Part shown: positions 24,128 to 40,325 of the stretch, piece by piece
Layout: the number at the start of each line of letters is the position of its first letter
Numbering within the stretch: position 1 is the stretch's first letter
Assembly (NCBI GenBank): GCA_025677815.1
Contig: JAIXMP010000020.1
Coordinates: 124,001 to 188,000, forward strand
Direction: 5' to 3'
DNA length: 64,000 nt
Source of the DNA: Phascolomyces articulosus
Taxonomy: Eukaryota; Mucoromycota; Mucoromycetes; Mucorales; Lichtheimiaceae
Position numbers and translations under genes: made by a program
The notes under the pieces: model-generated
Database searches by the model: none
The model's input: the letters and a program-made list of their open reading frames with translations, nothing else
Told to the model about the DNA's origin: nothing

Positions 24128-24874
24128 ATGGCAGAACAGCAAGACCAACAACAACAATCGCCTTCGCCTTCAACTTCTGATGCAGCTGTTTCTCCAGGAT
24201 TGAGAAGTAATAAATCTACAGGAACTCCTTTAAATCCAGATGAAGCAACCAAAATGCTCAATGAAGAACATATTACACGACTTACTGAAGACGCTGTTCG
24301 AAAGTTAACCCTTTATACCCGTAATGAACTTGAAGGTAAAACCAACACATTGGGTGAAATCAAGGTTTAATTGTTCGTATCACTGAATGATGATAACACA
24401 TGATTTCTTTCATATCTGAATATATCAGCAACAACGGAAGACTGTCAGTTATTGGAAAAAATGAATAAAACAACGAAGGAGAAATATGCAGATATGTCTC
24501 AAATGGGTCAACGATTAATGAAGGAAATGTCTCGATTACAAAACACATGTATGCTTTTGAAAGAGGAAGGAAGAAGATAAGGTGTACATATAGATATATT
24601 TATGCTAACACCATTATTCTTGTATAGATTCGGACTTCAGCACATTTATGGCACAAATTGATGATATTGACCAACGAACAATTGAAATCGAAAAAGTAGC
24701 ACGAGCTTTAGATGATTATTCTCGATATTTGGGTATTTATTATTCAAAAATATAATTATTGTTACATCGATAAGGCTTTGTTTCTTTGTTGGTATACTCA
24801 TCTCTTGATATTGAATGAAATGTAATATAGAGGGTAAACTCATGAAAGCCAGACCACCTCCCAGCCAAACATAA
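24128..24874 (+). CDS. BLOC-1 subunit 2 (BLOS2) homolog
   Basis: Four exons (24128-24335, 24429-24548, 24628-24732, 24831-24874) encode 158 residues. A Gln/Ser/Pro-rich N-terminus is followed by an all-helical domain: LTEDAVRKLTLYTRNELEG, then ATTEDCQLLEKMNKTTKEKY and a C-terminal heptad region (DDIDQRTIEIEKVARALDDY). The middle block aligns with human BLOC1S2 (...ATSEDYKLLENMNKLTSLKY). BLOS2 is a subunit of BLOC-1 and BORC, complexes that act in endosome-lysosome biogenesis and organelle positioning. All introns are phase 1. The gene was joined by splice sites because no single long frame exists. Confidence 0.85.
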
Positions 24875-25860
24875 ACATGGGATATTTACATTTATTCTGC
24901 ATGAATTTGACCATGGCCGAAAGACAATTTTTGAGGTTTTTTTTTTAACTCCAGGATTTAGAAAAAGAGGGGCTCTTAGAAGGAAACAGGAAAGGTTCCA
25001 ATTTAAAAGTATTAGTACACTTATACCATCAAAGGGTTAGGAACGTGATATCGCCGTGGATAATAATCAATTTGTATAATCAACTGCTATGAAGCATATA
25101 ATAAATACTTTTACTTTTATTATTTATTTCTATTGATAAAACTTCTTCTATATCGATTCTCATAATACATTCCTTAGTTCATTTTATTTGATCGCTTTTT
25201 ATACAAATATTTCTATTTATATCACAATCATCACCAGTGTCATTAGAATATTGAATGATAGGTATTCCTAGTATTACAATTGAGTGTTTAAATGGCTTCT
25301 TACCCATACCATTATAATATAATCAGGAAAGACTGGTATCTACTGTATATATTACCATCAATGTTTACTTCTTAACAAAGCTACATCTGTAGATTAGTAT
25401 AACATGAGGTTGCATACTTGTGCCACACTTATTATTAATTAATAAAATAAGTCACAGCTGTAATCACTAGTTCAGAGTATCGTGATTTTTATGGTATACA
25501 CCAAATGTAAGTATACATATTTACGTACATGCAACATGGATCATATTTTTTTATATATGTAACAAAAAATAGCATAAGAATTTTGATACCGAATATCTAT
25601 ACCCGTGATAAACTTTTAATCAAGTCAAAAACTTATTATTGTTCAATGTGACCATCATCTTGATCTCATAAAAAAATATTATGCCATCTTCCGTTCCGTT
25701 CACATATAGTATACTATTGAGATGCATACTAATTAGTTACGCTGAGTAATCCATCTTATAAATTGCATCGTGAGGGATTTATTTTAAAGGGGTGTTTATG
25801 AAGTGTTATAGCATCATACTTAATAATTACTCAGAGGTGACACCAATATGCAAATCGCAG
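24875..25860. other. intergenic, no supported gene
   Basis: About 1 kb of AT-rich DNA downstream of BLOS2. I see no coding or RNA signal. Confidence 0.5.
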
Positions 25861-25867
25861 TGACTCA
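25861..25867 (+). promoter_or_regulatory. Gcn4/CPC1-type bZIP site
   Basis: A perfect TGACTCA palindrome lies about 75 bp upstream of the TATA box and 125 bp upstream of the ATG of the acetylornithine aminotransferase gene. This is the binding consensus of Gcn4/CPC-1, activator of amino-acid biosynthesis genes under starvation. Confidence 0.6.
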
Positions 25868-25941
25868 TGATTAATTGGAGAGATTTTTTTTCTGAAACAA
25901 GATCAAGTACCGAAAAAAAGTTGCCAGGGGGATCGCTGTCT

Positions 25942-25950
25942 TATATAAAA
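25942..25950 (+). promoter_or_regulatory. TATA box, acetylornithine aminotransferase gene
   Basis: TATATAAAA, 42-50 bp upstream of the ATG at 25992, followed by a pyrimidine-rich leader. Confidence 0.65.
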
Positions 25951-25991
25951 GAGAACTTCTTCTTTCTTTCATATATACTCATACATACAAC

Positions 25992-27554
25992 ATGCACAGC
26001 TTAAACTTGACAACACGATTAGCACGAAACTTTGCACAAAAAGCAAAACCCACATTACTTAATGTAAATTGAATGAAAACTCATTTATTTATATTCAGAT
26101 CTATTTTATGTTGTGATTTTATCCATTTTTTTGACATGGACCCATATATTATTCCCACATAGGCTCGTTTCGCTAGCTCATTGCCAAAACCTATTCGTGA
26201 AGTACGTCAATATATATTTTTATTGTATTGTTATATAATTGGAGAAATGAATGAGACAAAACTGATTTGGTATATAAAAAACATATAGATCACTCACCCT
26301 GACGATAAGGTATCTCAAGAAACCTTAAACACTGTGGAACGTTTCAACAAGTACACCATGACAACCTATGGTCGACCTAACGTTATTATTTCCCGAGGAA
26401 AAGGTTGTTATTTATACGACACCAATGATCGCGCCTATCTTGATTTTACTGCCGGTATTGCTGTATGTGCATTGGGACACTCTGACCCTGAAGTAGCTAA
26501 AGTATTATACGACCAAGCTAGCCAATTGGTTCATACCAGCAATCTTTATTATAACGACAAGGCCGGTGAACTTGCCGAAAAGATCGTAACAACAACCCAA
26601 CAAAACGGAGGTCAATGGGCAAGCCGAATCTTTTTGGCCAATTCTGGCACTGAAGCCAATGAAGGTGCCCTTAAATTCGCACGCAAATGGGGCAAACATG
26701 TGACAGGTTCTGACAGCACCACTAAGACAGGTCTTGTTTCTTTTGTCAATGGTTTCCACGGTCGTTCTATGGGTGCTTTATCTGCCACTTATAACCCCAA
26801 ATACCAAATCCCATTTGCTCCTCTTATTCCCGGATTTTCTTCCATCCCTTACAACGATATCGATCAAGCTTTGAAAACTATCAATGATGACACTTGTGGT
26901 GTCATTGTAGAGCCTTTCCAAGGCGAAGGAGGTGTTCATGCTGCAAAGACCGAATTTTTGGAAGCTTTGCGTAAGCGTTGCGATGAAACAGGTGCTCTTT
27001 TGATCTTTGATGAAATTCAATGTGGTTTAGGTCGTACTGGTAAGCTTTGGGGTCACGAGCATCATAGTGACATTTGCAAGCCTGATGTGCTCACCATGGC
27101 TAAACCTTTGGCCAATGGTGTTCCTATCGGTGCTGTATTGACAACCGAAAAGGTTTCTGAAATGATCAAGCCCGGTGATCATGGAACTACTTTTGGTGGT
27201 AATCCTTTGGCTGCCGGTGTTGCATTGAACGTATTTGGTCGTTTGAGTGCACCTAGCTTCCTTGAATCTGTGACTGAAAAGGGTAAAGCATTGAAGGATG
27301 ATTTGAAGAACTTGCAAGAAGCTTACCCTGATGTCATCAAGGAAGTTCGTGGTGAAGGTTTATTGTTGGGTATTGAATTGGTCAAGGATCCTGCACCAAT
27401 TGTCAAGATGGCTCGTGAACGTGGTTTGCTTGTTGTTACTGCTGGCAACAATACTGTTCGTGTTGTTCCCCCACTTGTTTTGACCAAGGAAGAAGCTCGT
27501 GAAGGAATTGCTCGATTGGCTGGTGCTATTGAAGAGTTCAAGAACACTTTGTAA
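25992..27554 (+). CDS. ARG8: acetylornithine aminotransferase, mitochondrial
   Basis: Three exons (25992-26063, 26163-26201, 26289-27554) encode 458 residues. The first two exons give an Arg/Lys-rich, acid-free N-terminus (MHSLNLTTRLARNFAQKAK) typical of a mitochondrial presequence. The rest is a class-III PLP aminotransferase: GTEANEGALKFARK, FHGRSMGALSAT, FDEIQCGLGRTG and MAKPLANGVPIGA with the PLP-binding lysine at about residue 309, then TTFGGNPLAAGVA. It converts N-acetylglutamate semialdehyde and glutamate to N2-acetylornithine and 2-oxoglutarate in arginine synthesis. Orthology to yeast ARG8 is inferred from motifs and presequence; ornithine aminotransferase is a related but less fitting alternative. 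Without the two small exons the targeting signal would be missed. Confidence 0.93.
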
Positions 27555-27729
27555 ATGTATATTCAAAAATTAATACAATAATAGAATAAAATGTAAAATT
27601 CTGTCGGCATGAAATCTAAACGGTAGATGTTTTAGTGTAACGTTGATAATCATGCCCTCATTTTCACACATTTAAAAAATACAAAAAAAAAGGATATAAG
27701 ATTGTAAAAATCTATTTCCTTCTTTCTCT

Positions 27730-29580
27730 CTTCAGTTCTTCCTTTTAATAATAAACTTCACAAGTGGTTCCCACATATTGTCAAATGTTTCTTGGTAACC
27801 ATTTTCAGATTCCATTGTTTCATTCCTATCTGATATTCGTTGTGAAATATTTTCCAGACTTTCTCCTCAATAGCGTTCCTCAATATATGGCTCGATTATG
27901 ATACACATTGGATACTCCTTTAGACATCTTTCATTTGGGAAACAAACAATGATTCAATGTCTTGGTCCACATATGAATCGACTGGTGTTACCTGATAACG
28001 ACTGAATAAATGAAGTTAAATTACTTGCAAATGCATCTATAAGGTATTCAGAGGTAAGTATTTATACAGGAACAAATGAATTAATTTATATATACTCCAT
28101 GATGGGTAAATATTTATATAAAAGTTGATATAACAGTGTAAAATTCAATGCCTTCTTTTTAATATAAAATAAAATATAGAATTACAAATGTACTGAATTT
28201 CTGATCAGAAACTCTCTTGAATGCATTTAAGCCAATTACTCAATACTTGACCGAGCTTACGCTCAGCAAATATATCCAAAACTTGGAATTTTTACATATA
28301 TTCCGTACATGTCCAAACTAGTCTCATATTTCTTAAACTTCTATCGCGCGTGGAGATCAATGGCGCATCTATCCAACAGAAGATCCAATTCCATATATTA
28401 ATTTGGCGTCTAATATCCAATCCCCCAATATCACATGTTTATTTTTGAACGCAGTCATTGGGAACGAACGAATTGTTTGTATTTTGTATAGTTGTCCAAA
28501 GATCAAGTGTTTATAATGGATATCGAACGTGATGCAGGATCCGGATCATATTAGATGGGCAAGTAATGACCCTGTGGACCTTGATGGAATTCTTGATCTT
28601 TGTCCATATCTGGAATATCTCGAATGCATAAAAGCTAGAATACCATGTACGGAATCAAACTATCACTACGAACAGCAACAAAAGTTCAACAGAGGAAACA
28701 AATGACGTTATAAAAGGGTTAAAAAAATTATTTCTTGTAAGGCTGAAAGGAATGAACCATCTGATATTATATCTGTAATCACCAAGCACCGGAAGTCATT
28801 GAATGTATAATGGATCGGAAAACGAATTGGGCATGGTTTGACACCACTTCAATTCATTGACGGTTGCGCTGCTCTTGCATCTGTCCATGTCACGCAGCTT
28901 ATAACATTACCCTGTGATGGTATTCAATGTGATGGGTACACTAGCTTACTGACCCATCAATATCCATCATTAGAAAACGTGATATTATTAGGATTACTTG
29001 AGATTTCACGAGAAGTCTTGATCACCCTTGGTGCATTTTGTTCTTTGGTACAACTTGATACGTATATATTAGACTCTCATACACTCAAAACAACCAATCT
29101 AATTGGTTCTGTTATAGAAAATGACCTATAGCAGCTAAAGATAAGATAATAACGATGGCATTGCCGAGAAAAAAACCAATCCAACAACTTTGTTTTCGAG
29201 GAGCAACGAACTATGTTATCAATGAACTTCTGCACCGCATAACAAAACATATGGGTTTATTTTTGCATGAATTAGCACGTACTGGAAACATTATTGCGTA
29301 GTGATATTCGAGATACAGCCTGTTTTTTCCAACAATCCCAATAATTGGAACGTCTTGAACTTGATGGTGTGATATGTTTGTCACATACAGAATCTCAAGT
29401 CCGCTGTGGTTTATGATACCTTAAGTCAGTTCGGCATTACATGTATCAATCAAGCACCAATATGTCATTGGATTGGTTGATATCTCAATCGAGTAGTTTA
29501 TGTGGTTTAGATAGTATTTAATCTTGAAGATCCTATTGGCTTTTTTGTAAAAGGAAGAAAGATAAAGATGAAATCGGAAA
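27730..29580 (+). pseudogene. decayed F-box/LRR-type gene
   Basis: A stretch of ~1.85 kb holds scattered plus-strand fragments resembling the large F-box/leucine-rich-repeat family of Mucoromycota: LNAFKPITQYLTELTLSKYI near 28218, then EFLHIFRTCPN, ITCLFLNAVIGNERI and LDGILDLCPYLEYLECIKAR, and an open frame at 28838-29131 with FIDGCAALASVHVTQLITLP and YPSLENVILLGLLEISREVL. Frames change and stops interrupt them repeatedly, so this is not functional. The N-terminal F-box itself is not clearly readable. The family label is by resemblance only. Confidence 0.5.
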
Positions 29581-29691
29581 ACATTGTTATGATTCATAAT
29601 AAAGAAACTCAGCAACCATGGTGTCAAAAAAAGTTGTCCTGGCTAAAAATAAAAAAAAAGAAAGTAAACTTTCAGACCAATACCAAACTCA

Positions 29692-33713
<4,022 letters not shown>

Positions 33714-34030
33714 GCAAATTGAGAGAGATAGGGAAGGAAGAGACGCTGGTCGTTTAATGCTTATAGAGATAGTAAATATTATTATCGCTAAAGTCTAAAA
33801 AAAACTAAATAAGTCATCTACTTTACAAATTGTATTACATCACCATTACTGGATAAAGAAATAAAATGTATAGAAACAAAAAACATTATCTAACACACTG
33901 TCTATGCTTATCTTCCACAGAAGTTTTAATTTTACTCAGGATAAGATTTCCTCAAAAGTAAACTTTATTCTATTTAAAACGTCACATTGCTGGTTATCAT
34001 TTTTCTGCTGCAGTTTTGCTCTCGACAATT

Positions 34031-35543
34031 ATGCAAACAGCCGGACCTTCAGGTATATAATAAAGGAAAGGGATAAAGAAGTATATCATACTAAAAAAAC
34101 CACTTTTGACTATTTTTTGGGTAACTACGAAAGGGTTTTATAATGTACCAACAACAAAGTTTCTTATCTTATTTGTCGGTACATGTTCTGTCCTTGCCTC
34201 CATTCTCGATTTAAAACCGATTTTCCATCTACAACTTAGTCCTCATGTCACAATTCATCACCAGGTAAATACTTTAATGTATCTATTTACATGGTTTCAT
34301 TGAAGATTACCTGACGGGTTATTATGTATTTATATAGTTCTGGCGGCTGATCACATCTCATTGTGCTTTTACAAACTCGGGTGAATTGTTTTTTGGTTTA
34401 CTTTTAATCTATGCTATGCGTGTGATTGAACGGCAATATGGTACTGCTAAATATGCAGTGAGTAATGTTATTTATTTTTGGTATCTTTCCCTGTTGTTCT
34501 GTTAAGGATGATAAAACTAACTCAAAAAGCTATTCATAACAGGCGTTTGTGTTTCTCACATTATGGATTTCAACTTTCCTGGAACTTGGAGCGTTGGTAT
34601 CAGGAGCAAAACTTGGATTTCGACGGATACCAGGGGGACCGTAAGTGAAAAAATATCTATTCAAAATAAAACTTGATAACAGAAAGAAAAGCCCACTAAA
34701 AAACGAGAAACACGACAGTTATGCGTTGATATTTTCCATGTTATACCAGTACCATCGCATTATTCCTTCCACTTACAGATTCAGGATTTTCGGAGCTACA
34801 TTGAATGATAAAATGTTTCTCTATGCACCAGCAATACAGGTAGGAAAGGAAAAAGAAAACGGATGGTTGTTGCAGAAAGAAACATAGTAGAAACTAACTT
34901 TACTATGGTTAGATTTTTATTTCTCAATCATTTGCTACCATGATACCTTGTATATGTGGATTAATGGCAGGTGCATTATATCGATCGGATGTGGGTAATA
35001 TGAAAAAGTGGCGATTTCCTAAGCATATTAGAAATGTTACAACTCGAATGTCTGATGCCTCACTTGCATCTGGGCCTACTCCTCGATCTTCAGCAACTAT
35101 GCCTACAACTGCTCGATCATCAGAAATATTAACTACTGCAGCAAATTTACGGAACCGACGATCAAATAACAATAATACTCCCCGTGCACGAACAGCAAAT
35201 ACCACAGATGTTAGGGTAAATTGATTGGGCGGAATGAGTATTGGGTGGGAGGAATATTTTGAAAGAAAGGAGTTATCCTTATAACAGATGTTTTTATATA
35301 TGTATATAAAATTAGGAATATATTGATACATTAACAGGTCGTGGAGCCGCAGCTGAAGTTCAACCTCCACCTGAAGAAGATGTCCGGTTATTGATGAGCA
35401 TGTTTCCAGATCACCCAAGAGAAACTATTATGCGTGCCTTTTCATCAGGTCACAATAATATGAATCGTGCAGTAGAAATTATGCTTAGTACTCCTGCACC
35501 TGCCAGCAGTAGTAATGAAGGTGGAGCAAGTAGTAGTAGCTGA
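34031..35543 (+). CDS. UBAC2/Dsc2-like rhomboid pseudoprotease with CUE/UBA domain
   Basis: Seven exons (34031-34052, 34134-34264, 34338-34457, 34543-34640, 34719-34839, 34913-35215, 35316-35543) encode 340 residues. The N-terminal two-thirds has about six hydrophobic segments of the derlin/rhomboid fold, beginning MQTAGPSGFYNVPTTKFLIL and including FWRLITSHCAF and IYAMRVIERQYG, which align with UBAC2. No rhomboid GxSG Ser/His dyad is seen, so it is a pseudoprotease. After a Ser/Thr/Asn-rich linker comes a three-helix ubiquitin-binding domain, EEDVRLLMSMFPDHPRETIM...AVEIML; the MFP motif favours a CUE-type domain. Homologs act in ER or Golgi membrane ubiquitin ligases (UBAC2 with gp78; Dsc2 in the yeast Dsc complex). 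Which applies here is unknown. Confidence 0.8.
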
Positions 35544-35590
35544 TCATAAAAGATAAATTTATATAATTTTTTATTGGTTTGGTTTGAATT

Positions 35591-35654
35591 GTTATTATTA
35601 TTATTATTGCTATTATTATTGTATATTACTACTACTATTATTATTATTATTATT
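35591..35654. repeat. (TAT)n-like microsatellite
   Basis: Imperfect trinucleotide repeat between the convergent UBAC2-like and monooxygenase genes, reaching into the stop codon of the latter. Confidence 0.7.
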
Positions 35655-37876
35655 TGTAAGTGTTGAAATCATCGAAGTTCTTGAATTTGCGCAATTTTTG
35701 CTTGAAACGCATCACAGTGCTTGACCAGTTAGCAGTAACATCTCCTTCCTTGTTCACGTACCATGAATTACAACCTAAAATGACAATGTTGTTAGCTTAT
35801 GAAAATCGAAAAGTAAAAGGCAAATGTCATGATTACATACCTCCTCTCTTCCAGACAGTGGTATCAAGATCAGCCTTAAGTTGGGCAACAAACTTATCTT
35901 GAGCCTCCTTGGTCGGGTCAATGGCAGTGATGCCCTTCTTTATCATTTTCTTTAATCCTTGTACAATATAGTTTACTTGGGTTTCAGTCATGGTCAATAC
36001 AGAGTTGTGACCCAAAATACTTGAAGGACCAAGGATAATAAACATATTTGGGAATCCATTGATACAAGTGGTCTTGTACATTTCAGGGAATGAATCTTGC
36101 CACATGTCGTTTAATGATTCCTTATGTTTGCCTTGAACTATATATACATTTTTAATAATTAATTAAATGCATTTTCTTTACCATTATTTCCAATATATAT
36201 ATATAGATATAAGTAGCATTTAAATAGCATATACTTCATATACGTACCATTAAGATTACCAAGGAAGCCTTGAACGTCGTAACCAGTGGCCAAAACCAAT
36301 ATATCAAATTCTTCCTTATTTCCATCTTCTGTAGTAATAGTACGACCACTCACTTCTGTGATCTTGCTTCTTTCAACAACCACGTTGTCACGACATAAAG
36401 CTGGAAGATAGTCATCGGTAACAGCAATACGCTTACAACCTGGAGCATAATCAGGAATCAGCTTTTCAACAAGATCTGGGCGACCACAGTCCAAAATAAC
36501 CTTCTTCATATCTTTTTCGTTGATACGTCGTTGCATTAATGCGATTTTACTGTTAAAGTATCCGAAAATAACATAACCAATTTCGAGCTAAATAAATATA
36601 ATAATAAAAATATGAAAGATATTAAAATGCTTGTTGCTTTCATTATTTGCTCAATATATGAATACATACGTTGACGAAAAACTTGAGACGATAAAGTTTC
36701 ATCAAGAGAGGACACCAACGGAACATGAACTTCATAAAGTCTGAATAAGCATATTGTCCGCGAGCTCGAGTCCAAATAGCTGAGCGCTGATAGTTATGTA
36801 ATTTTGCAGCCTCCTTTGCTAATTCAGGAATAGCTTGTACTGCACTAGCGCCACTGCCAATCACAGCAACCTTCTTCCCCTTGAAATCGATGCTTGAATC
36901 CCACATGGCGGTATGGACAATGGTTCCTTCAAAATCTTTGAATTGTTCTGGGATTCTTGGAACTCGAATAGAACCAATGGCCACAAATCTATTGTTGATT
37001 TGTGATGCCAAGTAAAAATAAATAAATAAGTTTACTAGATTCCAGGTCGGTGCATAATTTTCTAATTTTATTTATCTCACCCAAAAACCACAATTTTTCT
37101 TTATCAATATGTAAATAAACTTACGTGATATCATAAAACACAGTTTCTAACTCTTGACTTTCAGGTGCACTACGATCACGATAATCCAGCTTCCATTTGC
37201 GTTCTGAATCCAACCAAGTAGCATTGACCACTTCACAATTCATTGTAGAATTTTTACGCAATCCATACTTGTCAACAAGCCCTTTCATATATTCATGGAT
37301 TTCTGCTTGAGGACTATACTTCTTTGACCAGTCTATGGAAATAGAGTGATTCCCCCCTCAATATGTTAAACCCCGGCTTCCTATATTTTTACACAATGCA
37401 GGATATAACTTACTGGGGTTTAAATCAGTACTCAAAGAATACAAATGAGATGGAACATCGCAAGCACAACCTGGGTACCTATAGTTTGATTTTTTTTAAT
37501 AATGACAAAGATATCCAAGTTATTGTTCTATTATTGGTGTTTCATTGTCGTCCTTGCAATATCTTACGTATTCAAATGCCAAGTTCCACCAAAATCTTTG
37601 GACCCTTCATAAATATGAGGTTCAATACCAAGTTCTTTTTTAATTCGAATGGCAGAATAGATACCACTGAATCTAAAGAGATGTACATATAAAGGATTTT
37701 TAAAGGGTTGTCAGTTGTTAGTGGTAAGTGAATCACTTATTACAAATATGATGATTTTACTATACAGCTTGTCATTATCCAACTGAATAGAAGAATAGGA
37801 TAGTAAAATAGAAAAAAAAAAGAAACATCTACCCTCCACCAATGATAGCAATAGTAGGTTTACCGTTATTCGACAT
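35650..37876 (-). CDS. FAD-dependent monooxygenase, Baeyer-Villiger/FMO type
   Basis: Eight exons on the minus strand (37876-37833, 37672-37568, 37478-37414, 37332-37125, 36988-36670, 36587-36248, 36137-35841, 35774-35650) encode 500 residues. The N-terminus is an FAD Rossmann motif, TIAIIGGGFSGIYSA; FGGTWHLNTYPGCACDVPSH follows. An NAD(P)H-binding motif VAVIGSGASAVQAIPE lies near 190-205 and the LATGYDVQG block (typical LATGY) near 355. The GG-T-W..YPG..CD.PSH series is characteristic of class B flavin monooxygenases, which oxidise ketones, amines or sulfides using O2 and NADPH. The substrate is unknown. The fingerprint FxGxxxHxxxW of this class is only partly matched (FEGTIVHTAMWD), which still fits. 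Convergent with the UBAC2-like gene, 106 bp between stops. Confidence 0.88.
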
Positions 37877-37930
37877 GAGAAAAAAATATGCAAAAAAGAG
37901 TGAACTATATGTGTGAAAAAGTTGAAAGCT

Positions 37931-37939
37931 CTTTTTATA
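37931..37939 (-). promoter_or_regulatory. TATA box, monooxygenase gene
   Basis: TATAAAAAG on the minus strand, 55-63 nt upstream of the ATG at 37876. Confidence 0.55.
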
Positions 37940-40325
37940 GTGATGCGATTGAACCGCGCAAAAATTTCGTATGGGAAGCTAAAGAAGAAACGAGGTAGTA
38001 CAAATCCAACATTTAGGTTTATACCACTTTATAAAACTTGTATTATATTGTACACCATTCGTTTGTGATCAGTTTTGGTACCTACGTGTTTTCTCTATTA
38101 ACCGCGGCCCTAACAATTTTCCATTGTTCTCAGGAGTGCTGTCGTGTAAAGCATTTATTCATCATATTCTCCCTTTTTTGAATATAAAAGTTTATAAAAA
38201 AGTTTCTGTATGATTCCGAATAAAAGATTGCCAGATAGTACTATATGTAAACAAGATATATTAATACAATATCCATAAAGGAATACAAGAATTTGTATAC
38301 AAAAGAGCACGAGGAATATTAGCTTAAAAAGCTCTACTTCTTCTCCCCACTCTTTTCAACAGTGATACACAGATTAAAGGTGAGTCTAAAATGAATTGGG
38401 TCTGAATATGTTCTTATTTCCTTTCGTTTTATTTTACTGTATTCTATATAAATACTCTCGTAAACCTCCATGACGCAGTATATTCTCATTATGAGATCAG
38501 CCCTGCATATTTTAACGCATACCCACATTTCAGTAGATCTTCCTTTTTCTCAATAAATCTGTATACTTTCAAATTTATGTGTGATATAACTTTGTAAAAT
38601 GTGAACTGCTTCTCAGAATATATATTGTGATCCTTCTCTTTTATATGAGGCTTTTACCCATATATTAAGATATTACCTATCTCGATATATATGTTTTTTC
38701 ATTTCCGCAAATTCTGTACAAGTTTGGCACATTAAAAAAACACGTTGATCATTCATTTAAATATTTTGGAATCGTTACCCCACACCTTATACGGTTAATT
38801 CTACCTGGTTAATCACCCGGGGAAGGGTGATATATAAATATATACCATCTGACTTTTTTTCTTTGTACCCCACACAAAAAGATTTGCAATTTTTCGTTTC
38901 GTTTTTTATTTTAAACTTTTCCGGTTTTTAAGATTGTAATCTTGATTTATCATTTTAAACACGTGCGTGAAAAAAACAAAGGTTTGCGAGTAACAATGGC
39001 CCTAAGTAGTAATAGTAAAGATGAAGACTCAAACAAAGAGTGTATGGACACAGCCATACTTTGTGACAAAATATAATTGACTGGTTAGTAGTTGGGGAAA
39101 AGATTTGTGAGACATTTTCTACTTAGCGTACCTTTCATTGTTGTTGTCAAAAAATATTCTCATCCTTTTTGATATCATGAATTAAGTGCTTCTCTCATAG
39201 TTTGCCAATTATACTGCGTTAATCACAGATGCATAGAAACGTAACCTTGCATTGTTATAAGTTGATTGATTAATTGTTTTTGTTTTGACTACTATTCTAT
39301 ATAGTACTTTATCTATAACAAAACCTTCATTGACAGCAGAAAAGCGCAGGAGGCAGAGATTTATGCGTAGTTTGTCAGTACATCTCTTCTCCTAAATAAT
39401 TTGATAAAGGATGATCTCAAATGATATTATAATTGTCGCTAGAACAAAAAATTCTCTTGAAGTAATTACAGTTTTGCATCAAATAATTAATGTTATATAT
39501 GTTTTTTGTCGTTGCGGCCCTGATTATATGCTGGTTCGATGGTAAGCATTATAAATGACTTGCGGAAAATCCACTATGATATCAAATATATTGAATATAT
39601 AATACATCAGCGTTTTCACTTCGAATATATCAATGCAACAATATGGCTGTCCAAGCTCACATCTGGATCGATATTGAATAAAATGGTGTTATCACGTGTG
39701 AAAAGCAATATTTCACCTTGAACCATTATCTTGGTTCCAGATGCTGTTGTACAACTTGATGGCATTGAAAAGTATGAATTCGCATGATTATTTATGCATA
39801 TCCAGGTTTATTATTTTTTATAATACATTCCTGGAACAACCAAAAGTTTTATTCTTTAAATAAAATGGTTTATAATTTCATGAAGAATATAATTCTTAAA
39901 CGACATATTTTTGCCTTTTCAATAATGAAAAATATTTATGATATATTCAAAATATATTCGAAGTTGAACTTTTTTGAGCATGTATATTTTGAATATTTTT
40001 TTTTTCTAAAGTGAGAACGTAATAATAATGTTTTAGTGACACGGTTTAAACTATATTGGAATGGTTGTTGTTGAAGATGGTGATGCCATCCTAATCGATA
40101 ATAGAAGTAAATGATGTTGTATAGCAGTGGAAACGCGTTCGTCAGTAAAAAAGGTCTATTGGAGGATGATTAGGGGTATTGTGCTGTACAACAAGATTGC
40201 ATAATCATCCCATTTGAACACGGCTTGGGAACTTTGTGGCTAGCAGTTACTAGCTTATCTGATTTTATAAAATAATCCCCTTCAAACCTCTATAATAATC
40301 ATTTCTTACCTGTACTTTTGTCACA
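37940..40325. other. intergenic, no supported gene
   Basis: About 2.4 kb. A promoter-like patch (TATA-like run near 38830, CT-rich tract to 38940) precedes a 26-codon frame at 38996 (MALSSNSKDEDSNKECMDTA...), but no continuation is convincing. Fragments at 39540-39720 and 40050-40270 look weakly coding with stops; I recognise no family. Confidence 0.45.

Noticed and set aside
39539..40270. Fragments that seemed weakly protein-like, considered as a Tc1/mariner or F-box relic
   Set aside because: Neither DDE-transposase signatures nor F-box/LRR blocks could be found on inspection.
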